A DNA stretch of 64,000 nt from Actinobaculum massiliense (GCF_001457435.1 NZ_LN881717.1:1249339-1313338), one strand, 5' to 3'. Positions 36,459 through 44,851 are shown, counted from the stretch's first letter. Notes: generated from the letters alone by a model not told the origin. Numbers and translations: made by a program.

Positions 36459-38012
36459 ATGTTACGCGACCTGAGCGGTTCAAGCGGCCCCGACGGCACA
36501 AGTGGCCTAAGCGCCCCCAACAACCAAAGCGCTCCTAGCGCCCCGGGTGCCCCAAGTGCCCCCCACACTTCAACCGCTGGCCTCAAGCGCGGTCTGCATT
36601 CGCGCCATCTTAATATGATCGCCATAGGCGGGGCGATCGGCACCGGCCTTTTCGTGGCCTCGGGCGCCACCATCTCCCAAGCTGGGCCCGGCGGAGCGCT
36701 CCTTGCCTACGCGCTGATTGGCATCATGGTCTTCTTCCTTATGCAGTCGCTCGGAGAAATGGCCACCTACCTGCCGGTATCGGGGTCCTTCGAGGAGTAC
36801 GGCACGCGCTTCGTTTCGCCGTCGTTCGGCTTCGCGACGGGTTGGAACTACTGGTACAACTGGGCGATCACGGTGGCCGCAGAACTCGTGGCGGCGGCAA
36901 TCGTCATGCAGTATTGGTTCCCGGGAGTGCCGCCGTGGGTCTGGTCAGCGGGATTCCTCGCGCTACTTTTCGCCATGAATGCGGTTTCGGTACGAGGATT
37001 TGGCGAAAGCGAATTCATCTTCGCCTCCATTAAAGTCGTCACCGTCATTATCTTCCTCGTCCTGGGCGTGGCGATGATCGCCGGAATTATCGGCGGCGAA
37101 TCGGTGGGCTTCGAAAACTGGACCGTAGGCGATGCGCCCTTCGTTGGCGGCGGCATGGGAATTCTCGCCGTATTTATGATCGCGGGCTTCTCCTTCCAGG
37201 GCACGGAAATGCTCGGCATCGCCGCCGGGGAGACGGAAGACCCAGAAAAGAACATTCCGCGCGCCACTCGCTCGGTGTTCTGGCGCATCCTCCTCTTCTA
37301 CATCGGCGCGATCGCCGTGATTGGCTTCCTCATTCCCTACACTGACCCGAGCCTGCTCAACCCTAACGAGGACATCGCGCTTTCGCCCTTCACGCTTGTG
37401 TTCCACCGCGTTGGCATTGCCGCGGCGGCCTCGGTGATGAACGCCGTCATCCTCACCTCGGTACTCTCAGCGGGGAATTCCGGGCTTTACGTCTCCACCC
37501 GAATGTTGCACGCGCTCGCGGTTTCAGGGAAGGCTCCGCGGATTTTCGCGACGACGACGCGGCGCGGCATCCCCATGCCTGCGCTTCTAGCGACGACGGC
37601 GGTGGGCGCCATTGGGTTCCTGGCCTCCCTGCTCGGTTCCGGCCAGGCTTATACCTGGTTGGTGAATGCTTCGGGTTTGGCGGGATTCATTACTTGGGTG
37701 TCTATCGCCTGGTGTCACCTGAAATTCCGCCGCGCCTATCTTGTCCAGGGCCACCGGGTGGAAGATTTGCCCTTCCGCTCCGCCTTCTATCCCTTCGGGC
37801 CGATCCTGGCACTGGTAATGTGCCTCGTCGTTATCTTGGGCCAGAACTTTGAGGCCATTATCGGAAACGGAAACTTCGCTTCCCTGCTTTCTAGCTACAT
37901 TGGCCTGCCGCTGTTCTTCGCGCTGTGGATCGGGCACAAGTTGGTCACCAAGCAGCCTGGCGTTACCCCGGAAACAGCGAACTTGGAACGCTCGCACCTC
38001 GCCGAAAGCTAG
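36459..38012 (+). CDS. Amino acid permease, APC family (LysP/GABA permease type)
   Basis: Secondary transporter of 517 residues with about 12 membrane helices, importing an amino acid with protons. The family start GLHSRHLNMIAIGGAIGTGL followed by FVASG begins near residue 46. Other marks are QSLGEMATYLPVSGSFEEYG, GFATGWNYWYNWAI and FSFQGTEMLGIAAGETEDP. The first 40 residues are a Ser/Pro/Ala-rich tail (SAPNNQSAPSAPGAPSAP) not usual for the family. Start ATG at 36459 has GGAAAGG. Basic or small amino acids are likely substrates by resemblance; specificity cannot be read off. Confidence 0.9.
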   Translation: MLRDLSGSSGPDGTSGLSAPNNQSAPSAPGAPSAPHTSTAGLKRGLHSRHLNMIAIGGAIGTGLFVASGATISQAGPGGALLAYALIGIMVFFLMQSLGEMATYLPVSGSFEEYGTRFVSPSFGFATGWNYWYNWAITVAAELVAAAIVMQYWFPGVPPWVWSAGFLALLFAMNAVSVRGFGESEFIFASIKVVTVIIFLVLGVAMIAGIIGGESVGFENWTVGDAPFVGGGMGILAVFMIAGFSFQGTEMLGIAAGETEDPEKNIPRATRSVFWRILLFYIGAIAVIGFLIPYTDPSLLNPNEDIALSPFTLVFHRVGIAAAASVMNAVILTSVLSAGNSGLYVSTRMLHALAVSGKAPRIFATTTRRGIPMPALLATTAVGAIGFLASLLGSGQAYTWLVNASGLAGFITWVSIAWCHLKFRRAYLVQGHRVEDLPFRSAFYPFGPILALVMCLVVILGQNFEAIIGNGNFASLLSSYIGLPLFFALWIGHKLVTKQPGVTPETANLERSHLAES

Positions 38013-38030
38013 CGCCCCGCCCAGTGCACA

Positions 38031-38054
38031 GGGCGCCCGCACCGTAGGGCGCCC
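38031..38054 (+). terminator. Hairpin after the permease gene
   Basis: Two GGGCGCCC blocks eight bases apart pair with each other, 18 bases after the permease stop. No T-run follows, so it is a weak terminator candidate. Confidence 0.5.
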
Positions 38055-38120
38055 CGAACCGCGCGCCCTGCCCAGCGCGAGGCCAGCGCCGAGCCGGCTC
38101 GATTTAAAGGAGGAAACGGC

Positions 38121-38765
38121 GTGGCGCTAAAAATAGCAACGGGTGGCATCCACATTGAATCGTCCACCTTCACGCCGTACCGCTCTGGCGCCGCGGATTT
38201 CATCCTCCGCCGCGGTCAAGCGTTCCTGGACTGGCAGGGGATCGGCGATTTTTCCGGGCGCGTGGATTGGGTGCCGCTTGTACACGGGCGCGCCTTTCCC
38301 GGCGGGCTGGTGGCTGCTGATTTCTATGAGGCCTGGGAAAGCGAGTTCTTCACCCGTCTACGGGATGCGGCGCAACACGGGTTGGATGCGGTTTACCTTG
38401 ACATTCACGGCGCGATGGTCGCGCTCAGCAGAGCCGATGCGGAGCGGGAGCTCGCGGTGCGCGCCTGCGTGGGCCCCGAGGTCGCCGTCGTCGCCTCCAT
38501 GGATCTGCGCGGTAATGTTTTCGACCGACTCTTTAAAAACCCGGAGCTCCTCAGTTGCTACCGCACGGCCCCACACGTGGATATCTGGGAAACCAAGGTT
38601 CGCGTTGTCCGGAACTTGCTGGAGCTACTGGAGGATCGCGGCCGCGGCCAGAGGTGGGCAAAGGCCAAGGTGGATGTGCCCGTGCTGCTTCCGGGTGAAA
38701 AAACCTCTACTAGCGCGAAGCCGGCTCGAAATCTGTATCGTCCCGCGTCCTCGCCTCGCTCCTAG
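38121..38765 (+). pseudogene. Truncated M81-family peptidase (MlrC-like), N-terminal part
   Basis: The first 200 residues match the MlrC/M81 family of zinc amidohydrolases, named for microcystin breakdown: KIATGGIHIESSTFTPYR, VYLDIHGAMVALSRADAE with the metal-site DxHGAM, VVASMDLRGNVFDRLFKN, CYRTAPHVDIWETKVR and PVLLPGEKTST. Full-length members are near 480-500 residues; this one stops at 214, soon after the PGEKTS block, with the metal-binding C-terminal domain missing. The GTG start at 38121 has a strong AAAGGAGG. It is therefore a decayed or interrupted gene at the edge of the mobile region. Confidence 0.85.
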
Positions 38766-39010
38766 ATGCAGGGCACGGGACTTTTATTGTTGCCAAAGAA
38801 AATCTTTTCGAAGTCGACGTCGGGATCGACTCAAGCAAGGCTGGCGGTCAAATACCGCAGGGGAAACAGAAATCCAGGCATGCGTGCGAGCGGGACGCGA
38901 AGCGTTTTGGTGAGGAGAGGAATGCCCGGACTGACACTGTCAACTATGTCCCGACTGATCACATGGAGACTAAGACGTCGGATTTGATAAGACCCGCCGT
39001 TGCCGCCTAA
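38744..39010 (+). pseudogene. Orphan open frame, probable C-terminal remnant
   Basis: In another plus frame overlapping the end of the MlrC fragment, 88 codons run open from about 38744 to TAA at 39008-39010. They read DAGHGTFIVAKENLFEVDVG in part and end TSDLIRPAVAA. There is no start codon near its left end. The stop falls exactly at a terminator hairpin, which suggests a real gene end whose front was lost or fused by a deletion. I cannot assign a family. Confidence 0.4.
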
Positions 39011-39029
39011 CCCCTGTTTACCAGGGGTT
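39009..39029 (+). terminator. Terminator hairpin
   Basis: AACCCCTG-TTTAC-CAGGGGTT, a perfect eight-base stem followed by TCCTTGTTTCT. It begins at the stop codon of the orphan frame. Confidence 0.8.
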
Positions 39030-39213
39030 TCCTTGTTTCTCGGGCGAGTTGAAGCCTTCAGCGTGCAGCATTCGGGTTCTGTCGTGAAGCTCTGTTGCCA
39101 TGAAGAGTTACGCCACCAGCCGAGGAGGGGTGCGGACTGCGCCCTGCGTTGGCGAGTGCAGGTAGAGGGGTCGACTTCTGTGTAGCGGGGTGCTGGTTCT
39201 TCTATCACTCAAA

Positions 39214-39271
39214 TTACATGTAAATACACATGGGATACAGCATGAAGAAATAAGTTTGAAGTTACATGTAA
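39214..39271 (+). promoter_or_regulatory. Paired TTACATGTAA palindromes upstream of antitoxin gene
   Basis: The ten-base palindrome TTACATGTAA occurs at 39214-39223 and 39262-39271, 48 bases apart, both followed by A. The spacer is more AT-rich than the surroundings. They lie 80-137 bases before the Phd-like antitoxin start and suit autoregulatory operator sites; that is inferred. Confidence 0.5.
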
Positions 39272-39350
39272 AAGAGGCGTGGTCTAGGCTAGGAGGCGGC
39301 TGGTTTGTGGGAAACTTGGAGCGTTACGTTCGAGGTTTAGGGAGGCCGTG

Positions 39351-39554
39351 ATGGCCAAGCGACGCAAGATTCCGATGCGCCATATCAACATCGGTGATCT
39401 TTCGCGCGGTCAAGCATCGCGCCTGATCAAAGAGGTGGCTGAGAAAGATGAGCCAGCCTACGTTCTGCGCTACGGCAAACCGATTGCCGTGGTGATCTCC
39501 AACGCGCGCTACGAACGACTGATGAGTGAAGGAATCGACCCGAGTGAGCACTAA
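39351..39554 (+). CDS. Phd/YefM-like antitoxin family protein
   Basis: Small protein of 67 residues: INIGDLSRGQASRLIKEVAE then PAYVLRYGKPIAVVISNARYERL, which is the Phd/YefM pattern (short N-terminal DNA-binding fold and a VVIS..xYE stretch). No toxin gene follows; the next gene is hsdM, overlapping by 11 bases. Start ATG at 39351 has GGGAGG at good spacing. In this setting it may regulate or guard the restriction locus, which is an inference from the overlap. Confidence 0.72.
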   Translation: MAKRRKIPMRHINIGDLSRGQASRLIKEVAEKDEPAYVLRYGKPIAVVISNARYERLMSEGIDPSEH

Positions 39555-40239
39555 CAAATTCTCCAGCCACGTTTCATTGATCTGGAATATCGCGGAGATC
39601 CTGCGTGGCGATTACAAGGAACACGAATACGGCGACGTCGTGTTGCCGTTCACTGTACTGACCCGACTCGATTCGGTTCTGGTGGACACCAAGCAGGCAG
39701 TCCTTGATATCAAGGCCACCTCGGTGCCGAACAAGATCAAGGAGCTGCAGTACGCGAAAGCGACGGGCTACCCGTTTTGGAACACCTCGAACTTCACCCT
39801 CAAGACCCTGCTGGATGACCCGGACAATCTTGAGCAGAACTTGAGCTACTACGTGCAGGCGTTTGCTCCTGCCGCGCGTGAAGTGATGGAGGCGTACAAC
39901 TTTTACAACGTCATCGAACGCCTCGACAAAGCGGGACTGCTTTACCAGGTGCTGTCCGAGTTCATATCCTCCAAAGTCAACCTTCACCCGGACGTAGTTA
40001 GTAACGACCAGATGGGCCACATCTTCGAAGAGCTTATTCGCCGGTTTTCCGAGTTGTCGAACGAAAGCGCTGGTGAACACTTCACCCCACGCGAAGTCAT
40101 CAAGCTCATGGTCAACATCCTGTTCAGTCCCGAGGAAGACATGGAGCGGATTTGCGCTGATGGTGCGATGGCTTCGCTCTACGAAACTTTCATGTCACAA
40201 CGGATACAAACGCGCGCCAACTACGATTTAGCCGCTTGA
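39544..40239 (+). pseudogene. hsdM: Truncated type I restriction-modification methylase subunit (HsdM), N-terminal part
   Basis: The N-terminal domain of HsdM is clear: WNIAEILRGDYKEHEYGDVV, LPFTVLTRLDSVL, FNVIERLDKAGLLY-type helices, and NDQMGHIFEELIRRFSE leading to ESAGEHFTPREVIKLMV. The frame then leaves the family after ILFSPEED and stops at 232 residues, before the SAM-binding and NPPY catalytic motifs. HsdS and HsdR are absent. Start GTG at 39544 lies inside the antitoxin gene, with GAAGGA upstream. The protein cannot methylate DNA; deletion linked to element insertion is the likely cause. Confidence 0.85.
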
Positions 40240-40264
40240 CTGGTTCACTTCCAGCGAGCGAGGG

Positions 40265-40729
40265 TCATGGGCCGATCTTCCGGGAAACGAAGAGCTTGCG
40301 GTAATGGGGATCCCCGTCTTTACGCGGGTAATAGTGCCAGCCAATTCCTGCCCAAAACTCGTCAGCGCCTTCGGAGAAAGCGATCAAGGGGTAACCTGCG
40401 TAGTGGCTGATCAGATGCCTTGCAAACTCAGCCCCATAGTGCTGTCGGCGAAGGTCATGGCGGATTTCAAAGAACCAGATCTCTTTGGTTGGCACCGTCG
40501 AGTCAACTCCGATATAGCTATCGGAGAGCGGCCAATCTGTCACCTCAGCGCGCCCGACTTCCACACTATCGGCAAGAAACTGGATGTACTCTTTGCCACC
40601 CAGGGTGTCGTCGCCGACTCGTCCAGCCCTGTCGTGCCACCAGCGGTCATCGAATCCCTCGACCACCTGGAACGGCGTCACGTAGTCCTCAACTTGCTGA
40701 AGAATTTTCAATTGTAAGCAATCCACCAC
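40265..40729 (-). CDS. GNAT-family acetyltransferase-like protein
   Basis: Protein of 154 residues. The central part EIWFFEIRHDLRRQHYGAEF followed by ARHLISHY fits the acetyl-CoA-binding strand-loop-helix of GNAT enzymes (R/Q-x-x-G/A loop as RRQHYG), and GADEFWAGIGWHYYPRK resembles the final strand and helix. The GTG start at 40729 has GGAG close before it; a TTG a few codons in is an alternative. It is the last gene before the recombinases, so the prophage boundary probably falls between 40730 and 40788. The substrate is unknown. Confidence 0.6.
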   Translation of the reverse strand: MVDCLQLKILQQVEDYVTPFQVVEGFDDRWWHDRAGRVGDDTLGGKEYIQFLADSVEVGRAEVTDWPLSDSYIGVDSTVPTKEIWFFEIRHDLRRQHYGAEFARHLISHYAGYPLIAFSEGADEFWAGIGWHYYPRKDGDPHYRKLFVSRKIGP

Positions 40730-40787
40730 TCCAAGACTACGCGAGCGCCCACCAGGTTCTGGCAGGCGCTTAGATGTGGATACTGGG

Positions 40788-42374
40788 TTACTGCTTGATG
40801 GCGACTACTTGGGTGCTGCCGTCGCGAAATTGAAAGGTGACGTTGCCGTCGACGTCGACGGTGCCTTTATCGAGCAAAGCTACGCAGAGGTATGGGCTGA
40901 AGACCAAGCGTTCAAGATCAAGGTTGGCGGTCTCCTGCATGTAATAGTGGTAGGCGGCCAGTCGGTTGTTTTTGTTCTGGATCTCGGCGACCACGGCAGC
41001 GTGATCAGCTAACAGCGCCTGGTGCTGTTCGTGGCTAGCGTTGAACGCCTTCTCGTAGGTTTGCTGGTCTTGAGCGACTCGTGCGTTGTGGGCGATCATC
41101 GATTGGAGCTTTTTGGCCACCTCGTTGATCTGAGCGAGAAGCCCGGCGGCCTCAACCTCCAGGTCACTCGTGTCGAGGGCGTCGAGAACGGCTTGGTTGA
41201 CACCTGTGTCGGTCGATGAGCCGAATCGAAGGCGAATGGCCTTAAGGAACATGTCCTTGAGTCGTTGATCGCTGATGTGCCCGGTGGCGCATTTTTCCTG
41301 GCCTGCGTATTTGTGGCCGCACCGCCAGATGACCTTTTCGTACTTACTGCCCGCGTGCCAGGTTTTCGAGCCGAAGAAGTGCCCGCACTGGCTGCACTCC
41401 AAGGTCGATGAGAAGGGCCGGGTGCGATGCTGGGTTCGCTGATCTCTAGCCCCTTTAGCTATTTCGGCTTGGACGAAGTCCCACACTGCCGGGCTGATGA
41501 TCGCCTCATGGCTGGCGGTGACGTAGTACTGGGGTACTTCGCCTTGGTTGATGACTTGACGTTTCGTCAGGTAGTCAGCGATGTACGACTTCTGCAGGAG
41601 GGCGTCACCCTTGTATTTCTCGTTGGTGAGAATCGCTCGTATGGATTGGTAATACCAGGTCTTGTTGCCTGCGGCGGTGAAGGTCTCTGGTTCGTCGGTG
41701 AGGGTGCGGGCGATCGTGCCGATGGACATGCCACCTAAGTACATGTTGTAGATACGGCGCACGAGTTTGGCTTGTTCGGTGTTGATGACGAGGCTGCCGT
41801 CTTCGCCTTTGTCGTAGCCGAGGAACCGAGAGTATGGGACGGTGACCTTGCCGTCGGCGAAGCGTTTGCGGTGTCCCCAGGTGACGTTTTCTGAGATGGA
41901 GCGGGCTTCTTCTTGCGCCAGCGAGCTCATGATGGTGATGAGGAGCTCGCCTTTGGCGTCGAAGGTCCAGATGCCTTCTTTCTCGAAGAAGACCTCCACG
42001 CCTTTGTCTTTGAGGGCTCGAACGGTGGTGAGCGAGTCGACGGTGTTGCGGGCGAACCGGGACACACTCTTGGTGATGATCAGGTCGATCTTGCCGTCGA
42101 GCGCGTCGGTGACCATCTGCTGGAATCCAGCGCGGTGTTTGGTTGAGGTGCCTGTGATGCCTTCGTCGGTATAGACCTTCACGAACTGCCAGCCCGCGTG
42201 ATCGCTAATGTAGCGGGTGTAGTAGTCGACCTGGGCTTCGTAGGACGTCACCTGATCGTCGTGGTCGGTGGACACGCGGGCATACCCGGCGACCCTGCGC
42301 AGGGTTGTCTGTCCAAGTGGAGCACCAGTGTGGAGCGCTCGGGTGGCGGGGATTGCTGTGACGGTGCGGGCCAT
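40788..42374 (-). CDS. Large serine recombinase 1
   Basis: Site-specific DNA recombinase of 528 residues. The N-terminal resolvase domain carries the nucleophile in GYARVSTD (Ser35) and the conserved DLIITKSVSRFARNTVDSL block. A recombinase domain (NTEQAKLVRRIYNMYLGGMS) and a zinc ribbon (ECSQCGHFFGSKTW, then WRCGHKYAGQEKC) follow. The end is a coiled coil near residues 390-470 and a short beta tail. Such enzymes integrate and excise phages without host factors. It starts directly after the stop of recombinase 2 (TAAATG), so the pair is one translational unit. Confidence 0.95.
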   Translation of the reverse strand: MARTVTAIPATRALHTGAPLGQTTLRRVAGYARVSTDHDDQVTSYEAQVDYYTRYISDHAGWQFVKVYTDEGITGTSTKHRAGFQQMVTDALDGKIDLIITKSVSRFARNTVDSLTTVRALKDKGVEVFFEKEGIWTFDAKGELLITIMSSLAQEEARSISENVTWGHRKRFADGKVTVPYSRFLGYDKGEDGSLVINTEQAKLVRRIYNMYLGGMSIGTIARTLTDEPETFTAAGNKTWYYQSIRAILTNEKYKGDALLQKSYIADYLTKRQVINQGEVPQYYVTASHEAIISPAVWDFVQAEIAKGARDQRTQHRTRPFSSTLECSQCGHFFGSKTWHAGSKYEKVIWRCGHKYAGQEKCATGHISDQRLKDMFLKAIRLRFGSSTDTGVNQAVLDALDTSDLEVEAAGLLAQINEVAKKLQSMIAHNARVAQDQQTYEKAFNASHEQHQALLADHAAVVAEIQNKNNRLAAYHYYMQETANLDLERLVFSPYLCVALLDKGTVDVDGNVTFQFRDGSTQVVAIKQ

Positions 42375-43820
42375 TTAGCGTTCGCCTCGCTCGGCGCGCA
42401 GGCGCTCAGCCTCTGCCTTGGCCACGGCCCGGTACTTCGCCAATGCTTCTGGTGGTGTTGGTGCTTGCCGTGGGTTGTTCAACCCGAGCCTTTTGGCTTC
42501 TGCCCAGCGGGCACGCAAGAGTTCACCCCAGGCGGCTTTTCTTGCTGGGGTCCACGAGCTCTTCTTCAGGTTTGGTCGCCACGTGTGCGAGCTGCTGGTG
42601 CCATCGGTGTAATGAAACGTGTAATGGTCTTTTCCCTGCACTTCGATGTGGTCGATACGCTCGTTGAACACCTCTTGGTCGAAGGTATCGATACCCAGGA
42701 CTCGCGCGATGAAGCCTTTGAGTGCCGTGTCAGAGATCTCGCAGGTGCCGCATCCGGTTTTGCGGCCTTTCTTGCGTTCGGTGCAGATCCAGTGCTCGGT
42801 GGAGATCGAGTTTTGGGTTTTCGGATTGCGTACGTTGCGCACAAACGAGCAATCGCAGGACACGCATTTGATCTTCGACGTCAACGCCACAGTTTCGATG
42901 GACCAATTCGCGCGGGCACCGAGCTCGCGACGTCGAGCGATCTCGGTTTGTACAGCGGTGAAGGTGTCGCGGTCGATGATCGCGGGGATCGCGTTTTCCA
43001 CCAGGTATTGCGGCAACTGGCCGGTGTTGCGTACTGCTCGTCCAGGCCTGCCTTCCGGAGTGGACCAACGGCCCAACAGGAGGTCGCCGGTGTAGTGCGG
43101 GTTCTTCAGGATGTGACGGACCCATTCGCCGGGCATCTTGTTGTCAGCCAGGTGCGGAACCCTGCCCTCGGCGATGAGCTGCGCGGCCATCTTTTCGCAC
43201 GAGGTCTTCTTCATGTACTGGGCGAAGATCCAGCGCACCACGGCTGCTTCTTCTTCGATGATCTGCACGTCGGTGCCGTCAGCGGAGTCGGTGTAACCGT
43301 ACAAGTGGAAGCCGTTCGCTTTGCCTTCTTCGAAGCCTTTCCAAATGCGCCACTTGACGTTTTGGCTGATTTGCTCTGATTCTGCCTGCGCGAAAGACGC
43401 CAGCAGGGTGAGCATGAGTTCTCCGTCAGCGCTGGTTGAGGAGATGTTCTCTTTTTCGAATCGCACCTCCACCCCGAGGTCTTTCAGCTCGCGAACGGTT
43501 TCGAGCAGGTCGACGGTGTTGCGAGCGAATCGCGAGATCGACTTGGTGAGGATCAGGTCGATTGCCCCTTTCCGGGCGAGGGCCAGCAGTTCTTGGAACT
43601 GGGGGCGATTTGTGGTGGTTCCAGAGATTCCAGAATCGGCGAACACTCCGGCGAACGTCCAGCCAGGAGTGTCGTGAATGAGTTGCTGGTAGTAGGAAAC
43701 TTGGGTGGACAAACTCAGCGGTGTGCGTTCGGTTTCCATGCTGATGCGGGCATACGCTGCCACTTTCACAAGCGGAGCAGCACTGATCGGTGGCGGGGTG
43801 ATTTGCTCCATTCTCTTCAA
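42375..43820 (-). CDS. Large serine recombinase 2
   Basis: Second, diverged serine recombinase, 481 residues. The nucleophile is in AAYARISME (Ser27), with DLILTKSISRFARNTVDLLE and a zinc ribbon (KCVSCDCSF, then GCGTCEI). It lacks the long coiled coil of recombinase 1 and has a basic C-terminus. I choose a TTG start at 43820: AGGAG lies seven bases before it and overlaps the stop codon of the preceding small gene, so translation is coupled. The ATG at 43811 is too far from that site. Twin serine recombinases recall CcrA/CcrB pairs, in which both are needed. Confidence 0.93.
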   Translation of the reverse strand: MKRMEQITPPPISAAPLVKVAAYARISMETERTPLSLSTQVSYYQQLIHDTPGWTFAGVFADSGISGTTTNRPQFQELLALARKGAIDLILTKSISRFARNTVDLLETVRELKDLGVEVRFEKENISSTSADGELMLTLLASFAQAESEQISQNVKWRIWKGFEEGKANGFHLYGYTDSADGTDVQIIEEEAAVVRWIFAQYMKKTSCEKMAAQLIAEGRVPHLADNKMPGEWVRHILKNPHYTGDLLLGRWSTPEGRPGRAVRNTGQLPQYLVENAIPAIIDRDTFTAVQTEIARRRELGARANWSIETVALTSKIKCVSCDCSFVRNVRNPKTQNSISTEHWICTERKKGRKTGCGTCEISDTALKGFIARVLGIDTFDQEVFNERIDHIEVQGKDHYTFHYTDGTSSSHTWRPNLKKSSWTPARKAAWGELLRARWAEAKRLGLNNPRQAPTPPEALAKYRAVAKAEAERLRAERGER

Positions 43821-43830
43821 GGTATTTCTC

Positions 43831-44046
43831 CTAGTCAGACAGGGTTTCAGGTTGTATCCATACATCCCTCAAACCCTCGAGATAGTCAACGAAACAGGCT
43901 CTTTGTAGGGCGGCCAGCGGCGCATCGGGGGCGTTGAGGCGCTGGCAGACGGTGATGGCTTCGCGTGGGGTGAGGATGCCGCGTTCGAGAAGCTGCTTGA
44001 CCTGCGTGAGCTGGCGATGAGCCGTCAGCTCGGCTGCCATGTTCAT
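43831..44046 (-). CDS. Small recombinase-associated protein
   Basis: Helical protein of 71 residues (LTAHRQLTQVKQLLERGILT, then PREAITVCQRLNAPDAPLAA). It overlaps the stop of the zinc-finger gene (ATGA), and its own stop lies in the ribosome site of recombinase 2. No family is recognised. Its tight coupling suggests a helper of recombination, possibly a directionality factor, which is only an inference. Confidence 0.65.
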   Translation of the reverse strand: MNMAAELTAHRQLTQVKQLLERGILTPREAITVCQRLNAPDAPLAALQRACFVDYLEGLRDVWIQPETLSD

Positions 44047-44453
44047 CGTTTACCGCCACGTGTGTTGAAGCGGTGCTGGATGTAGCACGGGTGGCAGCAG
44101 TACTTGCGTTTCACCTGGCTCGTGCGAGCAACAGTGACCTGTCGGTGGCAGTTCGCGCAGACCAGTTCTTCGGTGACCACTCTGCGGTGGGTGGCCCACC
44201 AGGCTCGTCGACAGGCCTTGGAGCAGAACTTCGATCCTTGCCGGAGCTCGATTGGCTTGCAGCAGTGCAAACACCACACTCCAACTGGGTCGCTGACCTG
44301 CTCAACGGCAGGATCGACGGTGATGCCGTGTCGCAGACAATAGGTCTTGACACTGTTGGCGTTGAGATCCAGGTGCGCGGCGATACGAGAGTAGGCAACC
44401 CCCGCAGCGCGCATCATCTGAATGTGATGGCGATCAGTATGGTTCAGAGCCAT
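44043..44453 (-). CDS. Helix-turn-helix zinc-finger protein next to recombinases
   Basis: Protein of 136 residues. The first 45 form a helix-turn-helix (HHIQMMRAAGVAYSRIAAHL then DLNANSVKTYCLRHG) like sigma/resolvase DNA-binding ends. Two cysteine clusters follow: WCLHCC with CSKAC, then CANCH with CCHPC, probably two zinc sites. Start ATG at 44453 has AGGAGG eight bases upstream; the frame to 44555 is not supported. It heads the recombinase operon, so it may control or target recombination; the exact role is unknown. Confidence 0.75.
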   Translation of the reverse strand: MALNHTDRHHIQMMRAAGVAYSRIAAHLDLNANSVKTYCLRHGITVDPAVEQVSDPVGVWCLHCCKPIELRQGSKFCSKACRRAWWATHRRVVTEELVCANCHRQVTVARTSQVKRKYCCHPCYIQHRFNTRGGKR

Positions 44454-44662
44454 GAGCAGGCCCTCCTGGCAACGAGGCGAAAGGTGGTCGCCTATACGCC
44501 GGTTGCACCAGACGAAACCGGACAGCAGAAACAAAGCTCCCTGCCGCGTTCGCACCCGTGGCTGGGTTTGCGCCTCTATTCAGATAAGGCAGTTATTCTT
44601 TGCTCAATTCACAATGCGGGCCGATCGACGTGTGAACCGCGACAGAGCAAGGGCGGGTGAAG

Positions 44663-44851
44663 ATGACTAACGACGACTTTGAACTCCCGGTGTTTCTCGA
44701 CGACCAGTCGTACTGAACCTGTTCAGAATGCGGCTCAGATTGTGTCCCCGACCCGTTTGTTACAGGCGAAGGCGAGGGAATACGTATCGCGTTCATCTGC
44801 CCGAGCTGTGGAGTGCAGTCCGTCATCGACCCGTTCGACGACCTGCGGTAA
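44663..44851 (+). pseudogene. Small double-CxxC zinc-ribbon protein with in-frame TGA
   Basis: On the plus strand, opposite to its neighbours, ATG at 44663 opens 62 codons to TAA at 44849 with one in-frame TGA at 44714-44716 (codon 18). The product would read MTNDDFELPVFLDDQSY, then the TGA, then TCSECGSDCVPDPF and ICPSCGVQSVIDPFDDLR. CSEC and CPSC make a likely zinc ribbon. A Trp codon (TGG) turned into TGA is the simplest reading; readthrough or recoding cannot be excluded. The preserved frame on both sides argues that the loss is recent. Confidence 0.6.

Noticed and set aside
38990-39040. tRNA gene as prophage attachment site
   Set aside because: The only structure is a terminator hairpin; no cloverleaf or T-loop sequence is present, and serine recombinases do not usually need a tRNA.
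44714-44716. Selenocysteine at the TGA of the small zinc-ribbon gene
   Set aside because: No convincing SECIS hairpin right after the codon and no selenocysteine machinery in the window; a nonsense change from Trp is simpler.
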